Assembly (NCBI GenBank): GCA_014804245.1
Contig: JAAVAE010000058.1
Coordinates: 1 to 47,549 of the forward strand
DNA from: Lachnospiraceae bacterium
Lineage (GTDB): Bacteria > Bacillota > Clostridia > Lachnospirales > Lachnospiraceae
Reading direction: 5' to 3'
DNA length: 47,549 bases
Of the stretch, positions 16,128-25,197 are shown piece by piece (within the stretch, counting starts at the first letter, position 1; each line of letters starts with the position of its first letter). A program made the translations under genes and the position numbers. A model generated the notes under the pieces. That model was not told the DNA's origin. It searched no databases and worked only from the letters and a program-made list of their open reading frames with translations.

Positions 16128-17360
16128 TTGGAAGAAAAACTAGTGATGTATATGCATGCGGGAAGCAAAAATCATGGATGTGAGGCAATTGTCAACAGCA
16201 TCTGCCGCATGATAAAAGAAAAAGCGGTGCTCGTCAGCTACCGGGGGGCAGAGGATCAGGCGTATTCTTTAAAAGAACTGTGCAAAATCATACAGGAAAA
16301 GAAAATAGAGGAAAAGAAGCTGATTCATATTCTGCTTTATATTTACCGGAGACTGACAGGTGATGGGGAAAGCTTTATTCGATACCGCTATCAGGAGATT
16401 TTTAAGGAAAAGAAGATACCGCTGGCTATTTCCATAGGCGGCGACAATTACTGTTATGATAACATGCTGAGCGATTTACGTCTTGCCAATTCGGCTTTTA
16501 ACAGGAAAGGAGTAAGGACGATTCTTCTTGGATGTTCCATAGAGCCTGAATTGTTGGAAAATAAGCAGATAGTAGAGGATTTGTCAAAATATCATATGAT
16601 TATTGCCAGAGAATCTATTACTCATCATGCGCTAAAGGAGACCTTCTGTGGGATGGCGCAGAATGATGGAACTTTAAAGAAAGAGGAGAAAGTTCCGGAA
16701 TTATACTGTTATCCTGATCCCGCATTTACACTTGAAAAGAAAGAACTTCCGCTTCCGGAAGGGTTTGCACAAGATAATACAGTGGGCATCAATGTGAGTC
16801 CCATGATACAGGATAATGAAAGCCGTGAAGGCATTACCATGGAAAACTATCAGGAGATGATTCAATATATCATAGACCATACAGATATGCAGATTGCACT
16901 TATTCCTCACGTGGTATGGGAGCAGAATGATGACAGAAGACCGATTCACGAGTTGTTTGAGTTTTTTAAAGAGACAGGCAGAGTAGTGGAAATCGGAGAT
17001 GGAACCTGTGAAGAACTTAAGGGATACATCAGCAGGTGCCGGCTGTTCGTAGGGGCAAGGACCCATGCGACCATAGCGGCATATTCCGCCCTTGTCCCTA
17101 CGCTGGTAGTGGGTTATTCAGTGAAGGCAAGGGGCATTGCCAGAGACTTGTTCGGAGAGGAAGAGCATTATGTAATTCCTGTTCAAAGTCTTAGCAGACC
17201 GGATGATTTGACGGAGGGGTTCAAATGGCTTTTGGATAAGGAAGAGTCTATCAGAGAACATTTGAGAGAGGTCATGCCTGCATATAAAGAAAGGGCATTT
17301 TTGACAGGGAAAGAAGTAGACAGATTATGGGAAGAATTCAGTCAGCCACAAAAAATATAG
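16128..17360 (+). CDS. Polysaccharide pyruvyl transferase family protein
   Basis: This protein of about 410 residues is of the CsaB/EpsO-like PF04230 family, which adds ketal pyruvate from phosphoenolpyruvate to sugars, giving the glycan negative charge. The family N-terminus MYMHAGSKNHGCEAIVNS is clear. SIGGDNYCYD follows near residue 115, and the late part has RLFVGARTHATIAAYSA with the conserved Arg and His. A GTG at 16086 overlaps the previous stop, but AAGGAGG (16116-16122) lies 5 bases before TTG 16128, immediately before the family start, so TTG is chosen. The start remains less sure than the family. The stop lies 34 bases inside the next gene. Confidence 0.85.
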   Translation: MEEKLVMYMHAGSKNHGCEAIVNSICRMIKEKAVLVSYRGAEDQAYSLKELCKIIQEKKIEEKKLIHILLYIYRRLTGDGESFIRYRYQEIFKEKKIPLAISIGGDNYCYDNMLSDLRLANSAFNRKGVRTILLGCSIEPELLENKQIVEDLSKYHMIIARESITHHALKETFCGMAQNDGTLKKEEKVPELYCYPDPAFTLEKKELPLPEGFAQDNTVGINVSPMIQDNESREGITMENYQEMIQYIIDHTDMQIALIPHVVWEQNDDRRPIHELFEFFKETGRVVEIGDGTCEELKGYISRCRLFVGARTHATIAAYSALVPTLVVGYSVKARGIARDLFGEEEHYVIPVQSLSRPDDLTEGFKWLLDKEESIREHLREVMPAYKERAFLTGKEVDRLWEEFSQPQKI

Positions 17361-18871
17361 CTTTCGGGTATGTGGGGAATGTTGTCACACAGCTGCTTGG
17401 ATTTGTTCTGCGTACCATTTTTATTGCACACCTGGGCGATACCCTGACAGGTATCAATGACTTATATACCGGTATTCTATCAGTTCTGTCTATGGCGGAA
17501 CTGGGAGTGGGAACAGCGCTCAACTATAGCTTGTATGGACCGGTGGCTAGGAAGGATTATGAAAAAGTCAAGTCTTATATGCTGCTTTATAAAAAGGCAT
17601 ATAGGGTTATCGGGCTTGTCATTGCAGTCATCGGGCTTTTGATTGTACCGTTTTTACCTTATCTTGTAAAGCAGCCGGAGGGAGTCACGGTCAGGGATTT
17701 GACGCTGTATTATTTTATTTTCTTATTTAATACAGTTACCTCTTACTTTGTGGCATATAAGTATAGTCTGGTTAATGCAGAACAGAACAACTATATTCAG
17801 ACCAATATCATCACCATTACCAAGATGATTACGGTTGTTTTGCAGATAATCGTGATTATTACGACGAAAAACTTTTATTTATATCTGCTTACGGCAGCTT
17901 TTGTGGAACTGGTGCAGAAGGTGTTCGTAAGCCATTATCTGGATAAACGTTATCCGTATCTTCTTGACAGGAATGTGGCAAAACTGTCGAAGGAAGAGAC
18001 GGGAGAGATTGTAACCAAGACCAAGGCGCTGGTATTTCATAAGGTGGGAGATGTAGCGAGGCTGCAGACAGACAGCATGATCATATCAGCCTTCATCAAC
18101 GTCACGCTTGTCGGTTTCGTGGGAAACTATAATATGATATTGACTTCGGTGTCTAATTTTGTAAATATCATATTTAATTCTGTGCTTTCCAGCTTTGGCA
18201 ACCTGATTGCCACGGAATCAAGAGAAAAACAATATAGTATTTTTCAGGTGTATCGGTTCTTTGCCTGCTGGATCTACGGATTTTCGGCGGTAGGATTTTT
18301 TCTTTTGCTGACGCCGTTTATTATCCTATGGCAGGGATCGGAAAGTGTGCTGGCAGTCAGTGTGGTATCCTGCATTTTGATTGATTATTATTTCAAAGGT
18401 GATAGAATTATATTATCGAACTTTAAGACGGCGGCAGGCGTCTTTGAGCAGGACAAGTATCTGGCGCTGATACAGGGAGCAGTCAATCTGGTTATTTCTA
18501 TTGTACTGGTACAGAAAATAGGTCTTACAGGCGTTTATATCGGGACGGTAATATCGGGGCTGATTGCAAACATCACCAAGCCGTTTATCATTTACAAGGT
18601 ATGTTTCGACAAACATGTGAAATCCTATTTTATTGATTCGGTAAAATATCTGGTGGTTCTTTCGGGTATCTTGGTAATTTTGTCCGGTATCAGAAGAGTG
18701 ATTATGCCGGAAGTGACGATTGGGTCCTTTGCAGTCATGTTCGTGGTTATTTGCCTGGTGTTCAACGGAATCTTTTTGTTGTTGTTTGGAAGAACACAGG
18801 AGTTTGCATATTTATGGGGAATCATCAGAAGAAAACTGAAGACGAATGGAAAGGAGGACCATTATGCTTGA
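17327..18871 (+). CDS. wzx: Wzx-type polysaccharide flippase
   Basis: This 514-residue integral membrane protein of the MOP/PST superfamily has about 12-14 predicted helices. The N-terminus (SATKNIAFGYVGNVVTQLLG) and the segment GINDLYTGILSVLSMAELG are typical of Wzx-like transporters that flip undecaprenyl-linked repeat units. It has no ATPase domain, unlike the two ABC exporters in the same operon. The start at 17327 overlaps the pyruvyl transferase by 34 bases and has only a weak ribosome binding site, so coupling is likely. Its own stop overlaps the GH105 start by 8 bases. Substrate inferred from context. Confidence 0.9.
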   Translation: MGRIQSATKNIAFGYVGNVVTQLLGFVLRTIFIAHLGDTLTGINDLYTGILSVLSMAELGVGTALNYSLYGPVARKDYEKVKSYMLLYKKAYRVIGLVIAVIGLLIVPFLPYLVKQPEGVTVRDLTLYYFIFLFNTVTSYFVAYKYSLVNAEQNNYIQTNIITITKMITVVLQIIVIITTKNFYLYLLTAAFVELVQKVFVSHYLDKRYPYLLDRNVAKLSKEETGEIVTKTKALVFHKVGDVARLQTDSMIISAFINVTLVGFVGNYNMILTSVSNFVNIIFNSVLSSFGNLIATESREKQYSIFQVYRFFACWIYGFSAVGFFLLLTPFIILWQGSESVLAVSVVSCILIDYYFKGDRIILSNFKTAAGVFEQDKYLALIQGAVNLVISIVLVQKIGLTGVYIGTVISGLIANITKPFIIYKVCFDKHVKSYFIDSVKYLVVLSGILVILSGIRRVIMPEVTIGSFAVMFVVICLVFNGIFLLLFGRTQEFAYLWGIIRRKLKTNGKEDHYA

Positions 18872-19919
18872 AATGGTAAAAGCAGCGGAGAAGGATCTGC
18901 TCCGTTATCCGAAGCGAGGTTTAGGATATTATCTAAAAAGAACGGCGAAAATGCTGACAGGACGAAAGGTAGAGCCTCTGGACAAAATAAATTGGCCAAC
19001 GGGGTTGTTAGCAAAGAGCCTTGCAGACTATTATATGAAAAACAAAAATTCAGAGGAAGCAAGGATTATTTTAGACCGTTTAAAGAAATACTATGATAAA
19101 TGGATCAGCCGCGGGTGCAAAATGTATTATCTGGATGATGCCTTCAGCGGAATGGCTCTGATTGATCTTCATCAGATGACGGGGGATGAAAAATACAAAA
19201 ATGCAGCTGATGCTATGGTCAGATATCTGTTTGACCATGAAACAGACCATGCAGGAAGTCTTCTTTATCGTCCGAAACAGAAAAACGGCTATGTTTTTGC
19301 GGATGGAATAGGGCTGGTCTGCCCGTTTTTGTGTAAATACGGCAGTACATATGGAGATATGAATGCGATTAACCTTGCAGTCACGCAGATACAAAATTTT
19401 ATTGAATATGGAATGGATGCAAAAACCGGGCTGCCTTACCATGGATATCATTATGAAACCGGTGTGAAATACGGCATTATCGGTTGGGGCAGGGCAGTAG
19501 GATGGCTGATGATCGGAATGTCAGAATGCCTTGCTTATATGGAAAACGACAGACCAAGCTATGAGATGATCAAGCAGTCTTACAGGCGTCTTGTGGATAA
19601 GGTGGAGGCTTACCAGTTGGAAGGCGGTCTTTATAGCTGGCAGTTGGGGGCAAAAGAAGGACCGATTGATACTTCAGCAACCGCCATGATTCTCTATGCG
19701 ATTGCCAGATCTTTGGAAACGAAGGTTTTGATTGGCATTCATAAGTCAAGAATGATACGCGGAAGAGAGGCCTTATGGGGAACTGTGAAAGATGGCAGGA
19801 TAGATAGCTGCCTTGCCGAATGCCAGGGATTTTCCATGTATCCTCAGATATATGGGACATATCCATGGTCACTTGGACCGGCACTGTCATTATTTTCGAT
19901 GGCGGAAGAGAATAGTTAG
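18864..19919 (+). CDS. GH105/GH88-like unsaturated glucuronyl hydrolase
   Basis: This 351-residue all-alpha protein resembles GH105 (YteR-like) enzymes, which remove unsaturated uronic acids left by polysaccharide lyases. YLDDAFSG has Asp91/Asp92 and VFADGIG has Asp147, close to the positions of the two key Asp residues of YteR. GWGRAVGWL (near 207) matches the family's active-site loop. There is no signal peptide, so it should act in the cytoplasm. AAGGAGG lies 6 bases before ATG 18864, so the longer start at 18846 is rejected. It follows the flippase with an 8-base overlap. A degradative enzyme inside a synthesis operon is unusual. It might edit or recycle uronate-containing oligosaccharides, or the fold may have another use. 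Confidence 0.75.
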   Translation: MLEMVKAAEKDLLRYPKRGLGYYLKRTAKMLTGRKVEPLDKINWPTGLLAKSLADYYMKNKNSEEARIILDRLKKYYDKWISRGCKMYYLDDAFSGMALIDLHQMTGDEKYKNAADAMVRYLFDHETDHAGSLLYRPKQKNGYVFADGIGLVCPFLCKYGSTYGDMNAINLAVTQIQNFIEYGMDAKTGLPYHGYHYETGVKYGIIGWGRAVGWLMIGMSECLAYMENDRPSYEMIKQSYRRLVDKVEAYQLEGGLYSWQLGAKEGPIDTSATAMILYAIARSLETKVLIGIHKSRMIRGREALWGTVKDGRIDSCLAECQGFSMYPQIYGTYPWSLGPALSLFSMAEENS

Positions 19920-19935
19920 AGGGGAGGAAAAGGTT

Positions 19936-20649
19936 ATTAAAAAATATCGGAGCGAATGGAAGTATTGCGAAGAAGAAGCTGACCTGCTTGCCATAAAACA
20001 AAAACTGACTGCGCTATTGGAATATGATTCCTATGCGGAAGAAAACGGGAAATATACAATTCATAGCCTTTATTTTGATGATTATAAAGATACATGTGCA
20101 AAAGAAAATGTGGCAGGTGAGGGCAGAAGATTCAAATACCGTGTCAGATACTATGGCAATAATCCAGAGAAGCTATGGCTGGAAAAAAAGGAAAAACTAA
20201 ACAGCTACTGTTATAAAAGAAAATGTTCCATTTCACCAAAAGAATTTCAGTCAATTATTGACGGAAATGCATTTGATGTTTTTTGGAATACGGATGAACA
20301 ATTGTTAAAGGAATTTTGTATAGATACTGTGACAAGAAGATTTTTGCCAAGAATAATCATTGATTATGAAAGGGAAGCATTTGTAGAAATTATTTCAAAT
20401 GTCCGGATTACTTTAGATTATAATATTTCAGCATCAGACGAAACAGAGTTTTTTTTAAGCGGCAACTATTTTAATATACCGGTTCTTGAGCAAAAAAAGC
20501 ATATTTTAGAAGTAAAGTTTGATGACATGCTTCCCTCCTATATTAAAACAGCACTCCAAGCCGATGTACTTATACAGCAGTCTTTCTCTAAATACTATTT
20601 GGGCAGGATTGCTGTGCAGGATAAAAAAAAATATAACAAAAGAATGTGA
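19936..20649 (+). CDS. VTC domain protein (polyphosphate polymerase-like), apparent ATT start
   Basis: This protein of about 237 residues fits the VTC domain, the catalytic tunnel of eukaryotic polyphosphate polymerase. Seen in order: YRSEWKY at the N-terminus, HSLYFDDYKD, the basic RFKYRVRYYG, WLEKKEK, RIIIDYEREAF and the acidic-basic LEVKFDD. These alternating Arg, Lys and Glu residues line the tunnel in known members. No ATG, GTG or TTG lies near the conserved start. GGGGAGG (19921-19927) precedes ATT 19936 by 8 bases, and that codon opens the conserved domain. An ATG upstream at 19852 lies deep in the GH105 gene. Whether bacterial members make polyphosphate is not settled. It stands before DUF4956 and CotH genes, a common grouping. 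Confidence 0.8.
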   Translation: MKKYRSEWKYCEEEADLLAIKQKLTALLEYDSYAEENGKYTIHSLYFDDYKDTCAKENVAGEGRRFKYRVRYYGNNPEKLWLEKKEKLNSYCYKRKCSISPKEFQSIIDGNAFDVFWNTDEQLLKEFCIDTVTRRFLPRIIIDYEREAFVEIISNVRITLDYNISASDETEFFLSGNYFNIPVLEQKKHILEVKFDDMLPSYIKTALQADVLIQQSFSKYYLGRIAVQDKKKYNKRM

Positions 20650-20662
20650 GGAGAAACTAATA

Positions 20663-21337
20663 ATGGGAATTATTTGGGCAATTAAGGATGCTATTGCCAG
20701 CAGCTTTCAAAATCAGGAAATCACCACGTCGGTATTGTTGGCAGTGCTTATTATGACAGGAGTTCTGGCGCTATATGAATTTATTGTTTACCAGGTGGTA
20801 TTGCGCCGTTCTTTGTATAATAAGGCTTTTAATATGAGTATTGCGGTACTTCCTTTTTTTATTTCCACAATTATTCTGTGCCTACAGTCAAATCTTGTAA
20901 TTACGCTTGGCACAATAGGTGCTTTAGCTATCATACGTTTCCGAACTGCGGTAAAGGATCCGGTTGATTTGATTTTTGTTCTGTGGTCAATCCATATCGG
21001 AATTACCTGTGGATGCCAATTGTATGAAATTGCAATTTTAACCTCGATTTTAGCAACAGCAGTATTGATTGTACTAAATCGGCTTAACATAGGCATGAGA
21101 TCACATATTCTGGTTTTGCATTGCAAATCATCAGATTGTGAATCTGAAATTATCAGCCTACTAAAAAAGGATACACGGAGATACCGGGTGAAAAGCAGAA
21201 ATTATACCGAAAAGGGAATGGATTATGTGTTTGAAATCTTTACCCGGGAAATAGGCGCTTTAGCGAATGACTTGGAAAAAAGCGCAGATATTGAACGCTT
21301 TTCCCTAATGGAGTATGATTCAGATGATATTTTATAA
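20663..21337 (+). CDS. DUF4956 family membrane protein
   Basis: This 224-residue protein has about three or four membrane segments between residues 20 and 145, then a cytoplasmic tail. The family signature is the run with IRFRTAVKDPVDLIF after the third segment. Function is unknown. It usually travels with VTC-domain and CotH-kinase genes, as here, which suggests a membrane component of a polyphosphate or phosphoryl transfer system; that is inference. AGGAG lies 9 bases before ATG 20663. An earlier in-frame ATG lies within the VTC gene and is rejected. The stop overlaps the CotH gene. Confidence 0.82.
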   Translation: MGIIWAIKDAIASSFQNQEITTSVLLAVLIMTGVLALYEFIVYQVVLRRSLYNKAFNMSIAVLPFFISTIILCLQSNLVITLGTIGALAIIRFRTAVKDPVDLIFVLWSIHIGITCGCQLYEIAILTSILATAVLIVLNRLNIGMRSHILVLHCKSSDCESEIISLLKKDTRRYRVKSRNYTEKGMDYVFEIFTREIGALANDLEKSADIERFSLMEYDSDDIL

Positions 21338-23033
21338 AAGAAAACGAAGTGCTTTACTGCTGGTTAGCATATTCATAGTTATTCTTTTCATTACTTTTAA
21401 GAGCATTTTACCTCGGTTAAACAATAGGATATCATCCAGTGAAAATGAATTGACTTTTTCCAGAGAATCTGGTTTTTATGATACGTCATTTGAATTAGAA
21501 CTAACTTCAAAGTCTGGAACCATTTATTATACATTGGATGGTACTCTTCCAGATAAAAGTGCCATAAAGTATGAAGCCCCCATTTTGATAACAGATGCCT
21601 CTTCCAACGATAACACATACTCAATGAGGACAGATTTTTCTACTGGATTTGATATAGAGGCAATTGAAAAAGTAAGCTCTGAGCATATTCCCGGGTATCA
21701 GGTTCCCGATTATAAAATTGATAAAGCTACCATTGTTCGTGCTGTAGTTTATGATGAAATGGGGCATCGCAGTGATGTGAAAACAGCATCCTATTTTGTG
21801 GGATTTTCGCAAAAAAATGGATACGATGGAATGAACGTTCTTAGTATTATCACAGAACCTTCTAATTTATTTGACTATGAGACGGGTATTTATGTCACAG
21901 GCAGGGCTTATGATGAATATGTAAAAGAATATAGAGGCAGCGGCGAATATTATTGGCGGGAGGAATTTTGGTCATTGTGGTATGCCAATTACAGAAAGCG
22001 TGGCATCAATTGGGAACGTAAAGCTAGCTGCCAGTTTTTTGACGCTTCAAAGCAGCCTGTTCTGGAACAAGAATGCGGTATTCGCATCCACGGCGGAATT
22101 AGCAGAGGATATAATCCAAAAAGTTTAAATATATATGCCCGAAAAGAGTATGATGGAAATAAAAAATTCCAAAGCGATCTTTTTGAAACAGGCTATTATG
22201 CTTCGACGATAACCCTTTTTCAAGGAGGAAATGATGTAAGAACCAAAGCTAAAGACTATCTGATATCTACAGCAATAAAGGACTTGGATATTTCCTCTAT
22301 GAATTATAAGCCCTATATTTTGTTTTTAAATGGAGAATATTGGGGAATTTACTGGCTGAATGAAAAATATGATGCTCGTTATCTTGAATATTATTACGAT
22401 GTGGACAAGGATAACGTAATTATGATGAAAGGCACAGAGCTTGCTGAAGGTGAAGAGGATGATTATAAATACTTTTCTAATATGATAGAATTTTGTTCAC
22501 AAAGCGACGTGACAAAAGAAGATAATTATGAGAAAGTATGTGAACTGATTGATATTGAAAGTTATATAGACTATTATGCTGTTATGCTCTATATTGGCAG
22601 ATGTGGGGACTGGCCAGACTCGAATTATGCTTTGTGGCGGGTAAGGAAAAATGAAGCTGGTCCATTTGGAGATGGAAAATGGCGCTGGATGATTTATGAT
22701 TTAAACTCCTCCGGATTTTATGCTGATACAGATTCAATTCAATACGTCATGGATAATGATGAAATGTTTAAGAATTTGATGACAAACGATACTTTTCGCG
22801 CACAGCTAATCCACCGGATTGAGGAACTGGCAGATACAGTTTTCACTTCCGAATCAATGACAGAAAAATTAAATGAATATCAGGTTTTTATTGCTGAACC
22901 TATGAGAAAGAATGACAGACGGTTTTTTGGTGATGATTCATTATCGGATTTTAATTATGAAATTGAAGTGTTGCAAAACTTTTTTTCAGAAAGAAATGCA
23001 CAGTTACCCTCTATATTAAATAAATATAAGTGA
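21324..23033 (+). CDS. CotH kinase family protein with chitobiase-like domain
   Basis: This surface protein of about 569 residues has one N-terminal membrane segment (about 9-27), then a chitobiase/hexosaminidase C-terminal-like module containing GTIYYTLDGTLPD, then a CotH domain. CotH proteins are atypical secreted kinases, shown in Bacillus to phosphorylate spore-coat proteins. Visible CotH features are GIRIHGGISRGYNPKSLN, LNGEYWGIYWLNEKYD, VIMMKG and RWMIYDLNSSGF. ATG 21315 and ATG 21324 are both possible. GGAG at 21310-21313 lies 1 base before the first and 10 before the second, so the second is preferred. It overlaps the DUF4956 gene. It may phosphorylate a surface protein or the glycan itself, with target unknown. 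Confidence 0.85.
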   Translation: MIFYKRKRSALLLVSIFIVILFITFKSILPRLNNRISSSENELTFSRESGFYDTSFELELTSKSGTIYYTLDGTLPDKSAIKYEAPILITDASSNDNTYSMRTDFSTGFDIEAIEKVSSEHIPGYQVPDYKIDKATIVRAVVYDEMGHRSDVKTASYFVGFSQKNGYDGMNVLSIITEPSNLFDYETGIYVTGRAYDEYVKEYRGSGEYYWREEFWSLWYANYRKRGINWERKASCQFFDASKQPVLEQECGIRIHGGISRGYNPKSLNIYARKEYDGNKKFQSDLFETGYYASTITLFQGGNDVRTKAKDYLISTAIKDLDISSMNYKPYILFLNGEYWGIYWLNEKYDARYLEYYYDVDKDNVIMMKGTELAEGEEDDYKYFSNMIEFCSQSDVTKEDNYEKVCELIDIESYIDYYAVMLYIGRCGDWPDSNYALWRVRKNEAGPFGDGKWRWMIYDLNSSGFYADTDSIQYVMDNDEMFKNLMTNDTFRAQLIHRIEELADTVFTSESMTEKLNEYQVFIAEPMRKNDRRFFGDDSLSDFNYEIEVLQNFFSERNAQLPSILNKYK

Positions 23034-23064
23034 TACATTGTGACAAAGAAGAGGAATAGAAGAT

Positions 23065-23961
23065 ATGATCATTATTCAGGTGGCGGGAGGTCTGGGAAAT
23101 CAGCTCCAGCAGTATGCATTGTACAGGAAATTTGTTAGAATGGGAAAGGAAGCGAGGCTGGATTTTTCATGGTTTTCTGAGGGAAATCAGGAGGGGGTTC
23201 TGAAAAGGCGGGAGCTTGAGCTGAACTATTTTGACAGGCTGATTTATGAAGAATGCAGACCGGAAGAAAAGATAAGACTGATTGGAAATGACCGTTTTTT
23301 GGGCAGGCTGAGAAGGAAACTGACGCCATTTACAATATATTGGTTTAAGGAGAGCGGGATGTATCACCCAGAAATTTTTGACTTTGAGGATATGTATATC
23401 AGCGGATATTTTGCATGCGAAAAATATTATGGTGATATTTTGTATGACTTAAGAGAGAAAATACAATTTCCGGCGAGCGGTAATCCCTTAAATCAGGTGA
23501 TGGCACAGGAAATGAAGGACAGAGCGTCAGTCAGTGTACATGTAAGGCGGGGAGACTATCTGGACCCGGAAAATACAGCTATGTTTGGCAATATCTGTAC
23601 AGACAGATATTATGAAACAGCAATAAGGCTTGTGAAGGAAGAAGTGCCCGGGGTGCATTTCTATTTGTTCTCTGATGATATTTCTTATGTGAGTAAGAAA
23701 TATCAAGGGGAAGAATATACGATTGTAGATATCAACCATGGAAAGGACAGCTTTTATGATATGTGGCTGATGAGCCAATGTAAGCATAATATTTGTGCGA
23801 ACTCTACTTTCAGCTTCTGGGGAGCAAGGCTGAATGGAAATGATGATAAAATTATGATCCGTCCCACGATTCATAAGAACAGTCAGACTTTTGTAAAAGA
23901 AGAGATGGAGGAACTCTGGAAGGGGTGGAGATTTGTCAGCCCTTCGGGGAAGCCGGAATAA
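23065..23961 (+). CDS. GT11 fucosyltransferase-like protein
   Basis: This 298-residue GT11 protein has GGLGNQLQQYALYRKF at the N-terminus, an intact HVRRGDY at 159-165 and NSTFSFWGARL near the end, where Phe replaces the usual first Trp. It is expected to transfer fucose from GDP-fucose to a lipid-linked oligosaccharide in the cytoplasm. It is only moderately like the tandem pair at 2882-4787, so it is probably not a recent copy. It directly follows the CotH gene and precedes the first Wzy-like gene. It is the fourth of five GT11-type genes in the window. Confidence 0.87.
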   Translation: MIIIQVAGGLGNQLQQYALYRKFVRMGKEARLDFSWFSEGNQEGVLKRRELELNYFDRLIYEECRPEEKIRLIGNDRFLGRLRRKLTPFTIYWFKESGMYHPEIFDFEDMYISGYFACEKYYGDILYDLREKIQFPASGNPLNQVMAQEMKDRASVSVHVRRGDYLDPENTAMFGNICTDRYYETAIRLVKEEVPGVHFYLFSDDISYVSKKYQGEEYTIVDINHGKDSFYDMWLMSQCKHNICANSTFSFWGARLNGNDDKIMIRPTIHKNSQTFVKEEMEELWKGWRFVSPSGKPE

Positions 23962-23971
23962 GGTGTATAGA

Positions 23972-25153
23972 ATGGGAATTGACAGAACATTAAGAGAAAA
24001 AACAGCGTACTGTCTTTTTTATGCAGGAGTGGTTATAGAGGTTCTTCTTGTGCTGATTGATAAGAGCGCTTATACGAATCCGATAGAAGGGCAGATTTTC
24101 CGTCTGACTTTCCTACTTTTTTTTGCCAAGGTATGTCTGACAAAATATTCTATCAGGGAATATGGTCTTCTTGCATTTTTTCTGGTGATAGGCGCTGTAT
24201 CGTACTTTGTTACAGGGAGAAATGAGATTGTCAGAGCAGTTATGCTCATGGCAGCTTGCAAGGATGTGGATATGCGCAAATGCCTGAAGCTGGTATTCTG
24301 GATGACTCTGACAGGGTGTCTGATTTTGATTCTGCTGTCTTTGTTTGGAATATTGGGAACGCTGTCTTTGACTCAGGATTATGGACGCGGCAGTATTGAA
24401 ACACGATATGTGCTTGGCATGGGGCATCCGAACGCACTCCAATGCATGGTATTCGTCCTGACCCTGCTTGGTATGTATTTATATCATGCAAAATGGGAGT
24501 GGTATCATTATGTGTTGATGCTTTTCGTCAATGGGGGCTTTTTCCTGCTGACAGATTCCAAAACAGGATTTCTGGTTTCAGCTTGTGGGATTTTATTGTT
24601 TTTTGCAGCAGGCATAATCAAAAATAAGAATTTGATCAGGGTTTTCATGATTGGAAATATGGGCATTTTTGCAGGGAGTATTCTTATTTCCATTATGTCC
24701 GCGAAAGATGCCATGTGTCTCTGGCATTATTATTGGGAAGGAACCACCAGTAGGAAGATTAACTTTTACCTGTTTCTGGATACAATGCTGACAGGAAGAC
24801 TCCATTCTTTGATTGAGACGGATAATCACGAAGGAATCATGGAAACATGGCGTTTATTTTCACGACCGGAAAACAATTATTATTTTGATATGGGATGGGT
24901 CAGATTATTTTATTGGTATGGAATCATACCGGCGTTTCTGGCAATAGCTGTATTGACCGGATTTATGATATACTTTGCTAAAAAGGGAAAAATGGAAGAG
25001 ATGATATTTTTCTCGATGTTTGCCCTGTATACGGTCATTGAAGCGCATATCATTTCCGTTTATCTTGCAAGGAATTATCTTTTCTTTATAATAGGAATGT
25101 ATTGCTTCAGACGGCTGGAAAAGCCCAAAGAATACAAAGAAAAACGGCGCTAG
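23972..25153 (+). CDS. Wzy-like O-antigen/capsule polymerase
   Basis: This hydrophobic protein of about 393 residues has roughly ten membrane segments and a longer external loop before the last few helices, as in Wzy polymerases that join repeat units outside the membrane. A GMGHPNALQCM segment recurs in similar form (GYPHPNVLHIS) in the next gene. Sequence conservation in Wzy is low, so the call rests on topology and position next to Wzx, GT and priming genes. TTG 23933 would overlap the GT11 gene. AAGG lies 8 bases before ATG 23972, which is chosen. It is one of three such genes here. Confidence 0.72.
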   Translation: MGIDRTLREKTAYCLFYAGVVIEVLLVLIDKSAYTNPIEGQIFRLTFLLFFAKVCLTKYSIREYGLLAFFLVIGAVSYFVTGRNEIVRAVMLMAACKDVDMRKCLKLVFWMTLTGCLILILLSLFGILGTLSLTQDYGRGSIETRYVLGMGHPNALQCMVFVLTLLGMYLYHAKWEWYHYVLMLFVNGGFFLLTDSKTGFLVSACGILLFFAAGIIKNKNLIRVFMIGNMGIFAGSILISIMSAKDAMCLWHYYWEGTTSRKINFYLFLDTMLTGRLHSLIETDNHEGIMETWRLFSRPENNYYFDMGWVRLFYWYGIIPAFLAIAVLTGFMIYFAKKGKMEEMIFFSMFALYTVIEAHIISVYLARNYLFFIIGMYCFRRLEKPKEYKEKRR

Positions 25154-25197
25154 GCTATAATGACTTTGATTGTAGGAACAGGTAGAAGTAGGGGTTG

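Noticed and set aside
20623..20631. A9 run near the end of the VTC gene as a phase-variation site
   Set aside because: It encodes the last few Lys codons, so slippage would change only the extreme C-terminus.
25156..25161. TATAAT in the gap before the second Wzy-like gene
   Set aside because: The matching -35 position reads TACAAA, a poor match, so the evidence is too weak for a promoter call.
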